Positions 6,325 through 10,404 of a DNA stretch of 10,404 bases are shown here, in pieces. The stretch is from positions 1-10,404 of the forward strand of contig CAZVZK010000248.1 in assembly GCA_964630925.1 (NCBI GenBank), written 5' to 3'. The DNA is from RGDT01 sp964630925. Lineage in GTDB: Bacteria; Planctomycetota; Planctomycetia; Gemmatales; Gemmataceae. The position numbers and the translations under genes are program-made. Positions within the stretch are counted from its first letter, which is position 1. Each line of letters starts with the position of its first letter. A model generated the notes under the pieces. The model saw only the letters and a program-made list of their open reading frames with translations. It had not been told where the DNA came from and did no database searches.

Positions 6325-6348
6325 GGCAGAGAATCCGGCAGAGAATCC
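6325..6348 (+). repeat. Perfect 12-bp tandem duplication
   Basis: ggcagagaatcc occurs twice with no spacer, at 6325-6336 and 6337-6348, between the tRNA fragment and the ribosome site (GGAGG, 6351-6355) of the second integrase. Position and length fit recombinase arm-type or excisionase binding sites, but it could also be an operator for the integrase promoter. Confidence 0.6.
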
Positions 6349-6363
6349 CCGGAGGTCAGAGCC

Positions 6364-7479
6364 GTGGCCAGGAAACCGTCCCCGTGGTACCGCGAGGAGC
6401 GTGGCGAGTGGTGCGTGACGATCGCGGGCCGCCACCACCGCCTGGGCGCCCACCCGCCCGACGCCCCCGCGCCCGTCAAGAGCAGGAAGACCGGGCGCTG
6501 GAACGCCCCGGAGGCCATCGAGAGGGAGTTCCGCCGCCTCCTCGACGCACCCGATGGTGACGCCCCGCACGCCGCGCCGCACGCGCCCGACGGCGGCACC
6601 GTGGTGGAGGTGCTGGACGCCTTCATCACCTGGTGCAAGGAGAACCGGGCCGGCAGGACGGCCGCCCGCTACGGTGACCTCTGCCAGCGCCTCGTGAGTG
6701 CCCCCGTCGGCGGGGTGAAGGTGGGGACGTTGCCCGCCCTGTCGCTCACGCCGAGGCACATCACCTCCTGGCTCGACGCCAACCCCTCCTGGGGGCCCAC
6801 GACCAAGCGGAACGCGATCACCGCCGTCATGCGCGGCCTCAACTGGGCGGTCAAGAACCTCGGCCTGGCCCGCAACCCGATCAAGGGGATGGAGAAGCCC
6901 GAGGCCCGGAAGGCCACGTCCGTCGTGTCCCCGGAGGAGTTCGAGCGCCTCCTGGCCGCCGTCAAGGACGCCCGCTTCCGCGACCTGCTCGCCGTCTCCT
7001 ACGACACCGGCTGCCGACCCCAGGAGGCGAAGGCCCTGGAGGCAAGGCACCTCCAGCTCGACAAGAAGAGGGCCGTCCTCCCGGCCTCCGAGGCCAAGGG
7101 GCGCAAACACCCCCGCACGATCTACCTGCCCACGGCACGCAGCCTGGAGGCCGTGACGCGGCTCGCCCGCCTGCACCCGGAGGGGCCACTCTTCCGCAAC
7201 CGCCTGGGCAACCGCTGGACGGGTATGGCGGTCAAGTGCCGCATGGAGGACCTGGAGGGCGTGCTGGGCCGGCGCGTGACGCACTACACGCTGCGCCACT
7301 CGCGCATCACCGACTGGCTCGTCTCAGGCGTGGACAGCCACGTCGTCGCCAAGCTGTCAGGCCACCAGGACAGCAGCATGCTCGACAGCACGTACTCCCA
7401 CGTCCAGGATGACTACGAGTACATGCTGGGGCAGGCGGCGAGGAAGGCGGGTGACAAGGGGGCGTCGCCGCCGGCGTAG
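6364..7479 (+). CDS. Phage-type tyrosine integrase, 371 aa
   Basis: The start is GTG 6364, with GGAGG (6351-6355) eight bases before it. Residues 79-175 form the core-binding domain (VVEVLDAFITWCKENRAG, then NAITAVMRGLNWAVKN). The catalytic domain spans about 190-350: box I YDTGCRPQEAKAL (R218), lysine K245 in EAKGRKHPRTIYL, box II YTLRHSRIT (R311, H312; Tyr308 in place of the first His, as in many relatives), GHQ (H334) and the nucleophile Y344 in DSTYSHV. All catalytic positions are thus in place, with family-typical length, so the enzyme should be active. The N-terminal PWYREERGEWCVTIAGRHH matches the short beta-rich start often seen in planctomycete integrases. Its start lies 87 nt from the tRNA-Lys fragment, so it is the likely integrase of the element extending to the right. 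It converges with the leftward operon at 7528. Confidence 0.93.
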   Translation: MARKPSPWYREERGEWCVTIAGRHHRLGAHPPDAPAPVKSRKTGRWNAPEAIEREFRRLLDAPDGDAPHAAPHAPDGGTVVEVLDAFITWCKENRAGRTAARYGDLCQRLVSAPVGGVKVGTLPALSLTPRHITSWLDANPSWGPTTKRNAITAVMRGLNWAVKNLGLARNPIKGMEKPEARKATSVVSPEEFERLLAAVKDARFRDLLAVSYDTGCRPQEAKALEARHLQLDKKRAVLPASEAKGRKHPRTIYLPTARSLEAVTRLARLHPEGPLFRNRLGNRWTGMAVKCRMEDLEGVLGRRVTHYTLRHSRITDWLVSGVDSHVVAKLSGHQDSSMLDSTYSHVQDDYEYMLGQAARKAGDKGASPPA

Positions 7480-7491
7480 GAGTCGAACGAA

Positions 7492-7523
7492 GGAGGCCCG
7501 GCGGCATCACCCGCCGGGCCTCC
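7492..7523. terminator. Bidirectional hairpin terminator
   Basis: ggaggcccggcgg (7492-7504) and ccgccgggcctcc (7511-7523) make a perfect 13-bp stem with loop catcac. It lies between the integrase stop (7479) and the stop of the leftward HTH gene (7528) and would terminate both. gaac (7484-7487) and gttc (7526-7529) can extend the stem, with mismatches. Confidence 0.8.
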
Positions 7524-7527
7524 CTGT

Positions 7528-7779
7528 TCAATCGAGGCTCAGGTTCCGCAGCCGCACCGGCCTGGCCGGGCGTGCCGGCGCCGCCGCTGGCGGACTGCCC
7601 CCCGCCCCCACCGTCACGCCTCGGCGGTACTCCTCGACGGCGTCCTCCGGGATGCGGATGACGCCCCGGCCCAGCCCGTGCCGCTCGTGGCGGATGCGGC
7701 GGGCCGAGCACAGGCCCCTGACCGTCCCCTCCGACACGGCTAGCGCGGCGGCGGCCTCCTTCACGGTGAGCAGTCTCAC
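7528..7779 (-). CDS. Excisionase-like small HTH protein (83 aa)
   Basis: The start is GTG 7779, overlapping the stop of the preceding gene in GTGA, so translation is probably coupled. Residues 1-55 read MRLLTVKEAAAALAVSEGTV, then RGLCSARRIRHERHG, then VIRIPEDAVEEYRR. This is the 'LTVKEAA..L.VS..TVR.L...G.I...R.G...IRI...D..EY' pattern of the HTH_17/excisionase family (AlpA/Xis type), with a winged HTH that binds DNA near attachment sites or promoters. The C-terminal 28 residues are Pro/Ala-rich and probably disordered. It is the last gene of the leftward operon and lies opposite the integrase, 49 nt away. I infer a recombination directionality factor for the adjacent element, or its transcriptional regulator. 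Confidence 0.85.
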   Translation of the reverse strand: MRLLTVKEAAAALAVSEGTVRGLCSARRIRHERHGLGRGVIRIPEDAVEEYRRGVTVGAGGSPPAAAPARPARPVRLRNLSLD

Positions 7780-8096
7780 GGCCTCACCGCCCCCGTCGCG
7801 GCCCTGCGCCCCCGCCCGCCCCGACAGCCCCTGCGCCGCAGCGGTGCCTCGTCGAGGAAGAACCGGGCCAGGCGCGCGAACTCCTCGTACTCCTCGTCCG
7901 TCTTGGGCCGGTCATCCGCGGCCCTCAGCAGGTAGCCGCACAGCGTCTCCTTGCGCGGGTCGTCGCGCTCCTCCGGCGTGCGCGGCCTCGTCCGGATCAC
8001 CTCGTCGGTCGTGGCCTTGGACGGCTGGAGGCCCGCCAGCGACTGCAGGGCCTCTGCCTCCTGCCTGGCCCGCGACTTCCACTTGTCCCACCGCAT
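7776..8096 (-). CDS. Small charged hypothetical protein (106 aa)
   Basis: ATG 8096 is chosen because AGGGGG lies six bases upstream on the minus strand; an ATG at 8129 is in frame but overlaps the previous gene without a ribosome site. The protein starts MRWDKWKSRARQEAEALQSL, has a charged middle (RPRTPEERDDPRKETLC) and a helix rich in Glu and aromatic residues (DEEYEEFARLARFFLDEA), ending in a very basic tail (RRRGCRGGRGRR). The acidic helix plus basic tail would suit a nucleic-acid- or protein-binding role, but no family is recognised. It is separated by 13 nt from the gene before it and overlaps the HTH gene after it by four bases, so all three are likely co-translated. Confidence 0.75.
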   Translation of the reverse strand: MRWDKWKSRARQEAEALQSLAGLQPSKATTDEVIRTRPRTPEERDDPRKETLCGYLLRAADDRPKTDEEYEEFARLARFFLDEAPLRRRGCRGGRGRRAATGAVRP

Positions 8097-8109
8097 CACG
8101 CACCCCCTT

Positions 8110-8469
8110 TCACTTCCTGCCCCGCCCACCGGGACGCCCCTCGTTACCGTGCCCGCCCTGACCCCGCGCCTCCCTGCCCGCCTCCGCCGCCTCCTTCATG
8201 GCCGCCAGCCTGTGGCCCGCCGGCAGCGCGTCACCCGCGCCGGATGCCCACTGCGTGTGCAGCTCGCGGAGGCGCTCCGGCGCCCGCGCTGCCATGCGTT
8301 CGAAGTCGGCCCAATAGGCGTCGCGGAAGTGGGCGAGGTAGTCCGCCCGATCTTCCGGCGAGAGCACCTCGTCGAGGGCCTCGCACCCGGCCTGCCAGCG
8401 GGAGCACGCCGCCTCGGCGATCCGGGCGAAAGCCTCCTCCGTCAGCCTGGCCCGCTCCGCGTCGTCCAT
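8110..8469 (-). CDS. Small helical hypothetical protein (119 aa)
   Basis: ATG 8469 overlaps the stop of the preceding 46-codon gene as TGATG, a typical coupled arrangement. The frame is open to 8727, but that extension is Arg-rich out-of-frame sequence from the neighbouring genes. The protein begins MDDAERARLTEEAFARIAEA and is mostly amphipathic helix with conserved-looking aromatics (SRWQAGCEAL, YLAHFRDAYWADFERM), followed by a Gly/Arg-rich end. There is no signal peptide, membrane segment or known motif. Its helical, Trp/Tyr-containing surface suggests protein-protein contact, perhaps with another product of the operon, but the function is unknown. Confidence 0.75.
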   Translation of the reverse strand: MDDAERARLTEEAFARIAEAACSRWQAGCEALDEVLSPEDRADYLAHFRDAYWADFERMAARAPERLRELHTQWASGAGDALPAGHRLAAMKEAAEAGREARGQGGHGNEGRPGGRGRK

Positions 8470-8609
8470 CACCCGCCACCGCCCTTGAGCCTCTGGACCT
8501 CGCGCTCCAGGCGGGCGATCTCCTCGCCCATGTGCGCGAACGCCACGATCAACGCCAGCAGCCCCATACCGAGGGGGATGCCGACGGCCAGTCCCAACAC
8601 CCACGTCAT
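8469..8609 (-). CDS. 46-aa single-pass membrane peptide with short coiled coil
   Basis: ATG 8609 overlaps the previous gene's stop (ATGA), and GGGAGGG lies seven bases upstream on the minus strand. The product is MTWVLGLAVGIPLGMGLLAL, IVAFAHMGEEIARLEREVQR, LKGGGG. Residues 3-25 are one hydrophobic transmembrane helix; residues 27-42 are an amphipathic, charged helix typical of a coiled coil. The shape resembles small holin- or spanin-like and minor-coat or anchor peptides, and also small bacterial membrane regulators; nothing distinguishes these. It overlaps the genes on both sides, which argues strongly that it is a real translated gene and not chance. Confidence 0.8.
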   Translation of the reverse strand: MTWVLGLAVGIPLGMGLLALIVAFAHMGEEIARLEREVQRLKGGGG

Positions 8610-8791
8610 GCCACGCCCTCCCCCGAGCGCGGGCGCGCCTCCTCGCGTGCCCGCGCTTCGAACGCCCTGGCGATCTCCTCCCTGTTGATCTCGTAGAGCT
8701 CCGCCAGGTAATCCCCCGCGGCGGCATCCGACATCAGGTGGCGCACCGGGGCGATGCCCCTGGACGCCGCCCGCAGCGCCGCGTCATTCAC
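8606..8791 (-). CDS. Small hypothetical protein (61 aa)
   Basis: The likely start is GTG 8791, overlapping the end of the previous gene by eight bases; a ribosome site is not obvious, so coupling would be needed. ATG 8734 (42 residues) is the alternative. The protein reads VNDAALRAASRGIAPVRHLM, then SDAAAGDYLAELYEINREEI, then an Ala/Arg/Glu helix. It is soluble, helical and highly charged, with Tyr-Leu-Ala-Glu-Leu-Tyr as its most distinctive stretch. The family is not recognised. The 4-bp ATGA overlap with the membrane peptide gene that follows suggests the two are made in similar amounts and may act together. Confidence 0.6.
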   Translation of the reverse strand: MNDAALRAASRGIAPVRHLMSDAAAGDYLAELYEINREEIARAFEARAREEARPRSGEGVA

Positions 8792-9461
8792 GAGGCGGGG
8801 GCAGGAGCATGGGCCACCCGCCCTCGTCGCGCCGCGCCGGCCCGCCGCCGTCGTTGTCATCGCCGCCCCCCTTCCGCATGGACCTGAAGAACAGCACCGC
8901 CCCCGCGCCCAGGCCGAGCAACGCGGGCAGCCTCCAGCCACCCCACCAGGGCCTTGCCGCCGTCGCGCGGAGGAGGTCCGCCGAGTCGCCCCAGTCCACC
9001 TGGTGCCCGCCTCCCGGGTCGGCCCACGCCGCCGCCTCGGGCGTCTCGGCCTCCGCATCCCCCTTCTGAAGCCGCTTGAGCTTCAGCACGAACGCCAAAG
9101 GCTCACGGCGGAAGCGCCCCCACGCGCCCTTGTCGGACAGCAGGGGGGCGTTGTCGATGATGAAGTCTGCGGCCTCGCGCTCCCCCGACGGGTGGGCGAT
9201 CACGGCCAGCGCGAAGTTCATGTCGGGGACGGCCTGGAGGCGCCCCTCCTGGTAGGCCAGTGCCAGCCGCCTCGCGTGGGCGTTAGGCAGGTTGTCGAGG
9301 GCCTGCACGGCGGCCACGGGGTGGTCGTCCAGCAGCGGGCCGACGACAGCCGAGCCTAGGCGGCGGACGATGGCGGCCCGGCGGGCGTGGATCGCCCGCA
9401 TGACGGCCGGGGACATCTGCCCCGGCTGGGCGAGGGCGGCGAGCATCAGCGCGGCGTGCAT
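8784..9461 (-). CDS. Hypothetical protein with C-terminal membrane anchor (225 aa)
   Basis: ATG 9461 follows GAGGAG by eight bases and overlaps the preceding gene by 16 bp. The N-terminus MHAALMLAALAQPGQMSPAV is mildly hydrophobic but followed at once by charged helices (MRAIHARRAAIVRRLG). Residues 30-130 are Ala/Leu/Arg-rich helical repeats. One hydrophobic segment at about 177-193 (RLPALLGLGAGAVLFF) is a transmembrane helix, with a basic flank (RSMRKGGG) and a short acidic/proline tail. The arrangement is a long cytosolic domain with a C-terminal tail anchor, or the reverse. No enzyme motif is visible. It is the largest complete gene of the operon and could be its central membrane component; this is inferred from size and position only. 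Confidence 0.75.
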   Translation of the reverse strand: MHAALMLAALAQPGQMSPAVMRAIHARRAAIVRRLGSAVVGPLLDDHPVAAVQALDNLPNAHARRLALAYQEGRLQAVPDMNFALAVIAHPSGEREAADFIIDNAPLLSDKGAWGRFRREPLAFVLKLKRLQKGDAEAETPEAAAWADPGGGHQVDWGDSADLLRATAARPWWGGWRLPALLGLGAGAVLFFRSMRKGGGDDNDGGGPARRDEGGWPMLLPPPRE

Positions 9462-9664
9462 CCTCTGGTCTCCTCGCCGGGCCCGTTGGGCGTGACGTCG
9501 TTCTGCCCCGCCAGCCCGGCCATCGCCCCGTAGGCGGCCAGCGCGCCCTCGACGCAGAGGGCGATCTCGCCGACCCCGCCGCCCAGCGGGTAGCGGCCGC
9601 AGATCAGCGTGGCGCAGGCCAGCGCCGTGTCCCTGGCCAGCGCGTCCCGGCAGCGGCTACGCAT
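9446..9664 (-). CDS. Small hydrophobic hypothetical protein (72 aa)
   Basis: ATG 9664 has AAGGGGGG eight bases upstream on the minus strand. The frame is open much further upstream, but that part is a shadow of the gene at 9657-10082. The protein begins MRSRCRDALARDTALACATL and continues ICGRYPLGGGVGEIALCVEG ALAAYGAMAGLAG, i.e. two moderately hydrophobic, Gly/Ala-rich helices separated by a Gly turn, with four cysteines. It may be a two-helix membrane protein or a small helical hairpin. It overlaps both neighbours (8 bp before, 16 bp after). A small Gly/Ala-rich hairpin is a plausible holin- or coat-type architecture, but composition alone is weak evidence. Confidence 0.65.
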   Translation of the reverse strand: MRSRCRDALARDTALACATLICGRYPLGGGVGEIALCVEGALAAYGAMAGLAGQNDVTPNGPGEETRGCTPR

Positions 9665-10082
9665 CGCGGCGGCCCCCCTTCCACGGCGCGGGCGGCAGGG
9701 GGCGGGCGGGCGCTGGCAGGCGCGGCACGCCCCTCTCCTCGAACTCGGCGTCGACGATCTCGTCGGGCCGCTGACGCGGGGGCGGCAGGTAGCGCGGCTC
9801 CTGCGGCGGCTGCGGCAGGGCCTGCGGTGGCTGCTGCGGGGCGGGCAGCGGGATCTGGCGTTTGACCTTGTACACCTCCTCGATCTCGTACCTCCGGGTA
9901 TGGCTGGTGACGACGCGCTCGTTGTGGCGGTGCAGCCGCGCCGCCTCCTCACGCGCCGCCTTGCGGCCCACCTCGTACATGTGGAGCCCGACGACGCCCG
10001 CGACGAACAGCAGGGCGAGGACGACCCCGGCGGCCGCGTCGTCGTTCGCCGCCGCGAACAGGGTCATGGGTATGGGGATCAT
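9657..10082 (-). CDS. Single-pass membrane protein with Pro/Gln-rich domain (141 aa)
   Basis: ATG 10082 follows GGAG by seven bases. Residues 14-35 (DDAAAGVVLALLFVAGVVGL) form one transmembrane helix. Residues 36-75 are a charged, probably coiled-coil stretch (YEVGRKAAREEAARLHRHNE) followed by RYEIEEVYKVKRQIP. Residues 76-140 are rich in proline and glutamine (PAPQQPPQALPQPPQEPRYL), interrupted by PDEIVDAEFEERG. Topology is N-terminus out or in with a long flexible tail, as in anchor or spacer proteins of envelope complexes. There is no catalytic motif and I do not recognise the family. It begins 63 nt after the stop of the partial gene at the right edge and overlaps the following gene by 8 bp. 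Confidence 0.78.
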   Translation of the reverse strand: MIPIPMTLFAAANDDAAAGVVLALLFVAGVVGLHMYEVGRKAAREEAARLHRHNERVVTSHTRRYEIEEVYKVKRQIPLPAPQQPPQALPQPPQEPRYLPPPRQRPDEIVDAEFEERGVPRLPAPARPLPPAPWKGGRRDA

Positions 10083-10100
10083 TGCTCATCTCCGTGAGGT

Positions 10101-10135
10101 GGGGCGGGGAGGCCCTCCGTGGCCGCCCCCGCCCC
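10101..10135 (-). terminator. GC-rich hairpin between two operon genes
   Basis: ggggcgggg (10101-10109) and ccccgcccc (10127-10135) form a 9-bp stem, with an inner ggcc/ggcc stem (10111-10114 and 10121-10124). It occupies the only gap of note (63 nt) in the leftward operon. It may be an attenuator or partial terminator that lowers expression of the genes after it, or an RNA-processing site. Confidence 0.45.
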
Positions 10136-10145
10136 CGTGGGGCCG

Positions 10146-10404
10146 TCAGCACGGGCGGATGTAGAGCGTGTGGCCGGGGAAGCGGCCCTGGTTGTCCAGG
10201 AAGACCTGCATGATCTCCTGGGCGTTCCCAGGGTTGTTCTTGGCGACCCGCGTGACCACGGTCAGGGCGGGGATCCCCCCGCCGGCGGCCTCGAACGCGC
10301 CCTCGCGGCCGTGCGGGACGGCCACCCAGGTCATGCCGCCGACCTGGATGGTGGGGTAGTCGGGGGCGGACGGCCGGGAGAAGAGCCTGCCGATGCCGCT
10401 GACG
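10146..10404 (-). CDS. Partial hypothetical protein, LysM-like C-terminal turn
   Basis: The minus-strand frame is open to the right edge, so the start lies outside the window; ATG 10334 is internal or at best an alternative start. The last 85 residues are visible: a segment VSGIGRLFSRPSAPDYPTIQ, then VGGMTWVAVPHGREGAFEAA, then IPALTVVTRVAKNNPGNAQE with IMQVFLDNQGRFPGHTLYIR at the end. The order 'V..VA..N.G....I...N....PG..LYI' resembles the end of LysM or similar small glycan-binding or baseplate-hub modules, but the repeat is incomplete and the likeness weak. The family is not recognised. It is the most upstream gene visible in the operon. Confidence 0.6.
   Translation of the reverse strand, partial: VSGIGRLFSRPSAPDYPTIQVGGMTWVAVPHGREGAFEAAGGGIPALTVVTRVAKNNPGNAQEIMQVFLDNQGRFPGHTLYIRPC

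Noticed and set aside
6283..7299. Minus-strand 338-residue open frame opposite the second integrase
   Set aside because: The integrase has all catalytic residues in the forward frame; the antisense product is Gly/Val/Arg-rich and matches nothing.
7409..8161. Forward 250-residue open frame over the right-hand operon
   Set aside because: Ser/Pro/Arg-rich antisense shadow; the minus strand holds overlapping genes with ribosome sites and an HTH motif.
8110..8727. Longer start (205 residues) for the 119-aa gene
   Set aside because: The added 86 residues are Arg/Gly-rich sequence out of frame with the two genes that truly occupy that stretch; the ATG at 8469 overlaps the upstream stop.
1..10404. 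CRISPR array, rRNA, insertion sequence with terminal repeats, retron or diversity-generating element
   Set aside because: No regularly spaced direct repeats, no rRNA sequence, no transposase or reverse transcriptase motif was seen on either strand.

Overview
The window is very GC-rich, with short GC-rich intergenic gaps, many conserved hypothetical proteins of about 100-170 residues, secreted proteins with short signal peptides, and Shine-Dalgarno sites of the AGAGG/GGAGG type. This suggests a planctomycete of the Gemmata/Isosphaera kind, but no marker gene fixes the taxonomy, so that is an inference.

Left part (1-3413). Four forward genes of unknown function come first: a partial protein with a HEPN-like R-x4-H signature; a protein whose C-terminal part starts like an ADP-ribosyltransferase fold and then appears cut short beside an 18-bp inverted repeat; and two small hypotheticals. 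A strong hairpin terminator separates them from two leftward genes for secreted proteins: a small lysine/alanine-rich one and a cysteine-rich one with a coiled-coil segment and a proline-rich tail. The second has its own 14-bp hairpin terminator, inside a 345-nt gene-free stretch.

Middle (3414-7479). This is a recombination region. A forward protein ends in a MerR/excisionase-type helix-turn-helix and is followed 43 nt later by a 506-residue tyrosine recombinase. About 70 nt beyond that lies the 3' half of a tRNA-Lys(TTT) on the minus strand: anticodon arm, variable loop, T arm and acceptor 3' strand, with no D arm or 5' acceptor strand. This is what one end of an element integrated into a tRNA gene looks like. 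A second, canonical tyrosine integrase of 371 residues starts 87 nt to the right, with a perfect 12-bp tandem duplication between the tRNA fragment and its GTG start. Because the tRNA reads leftward, DNA to the right of the fragment should be the inserted element, and DNA to the left either chromosome or an older element.

Right part (7480-10404). After a convergent 13-bp hairpin terminator comes a dense leftward operon of at least nine small genes, most overlapping stop-to-start. They encode a second excisionase-like HTH protein at the distal end, several small charged proteins, three or more membrane-anchored proteins (one of only 46 residues), a proline/glutamine-rich single-pass protein, and a partial protein at the right edge whose end resembles a LysM-like turn. 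I recognise none of the structural genes. Tight packing, small size, membrane anchors and the adjacent int/att make an uncharacterised integrated element (provirus or conjugative/satellite element) the most likely reading. No capsid, terminase, relaxase or ATPase hallmark is visible here, so its nature stays open.
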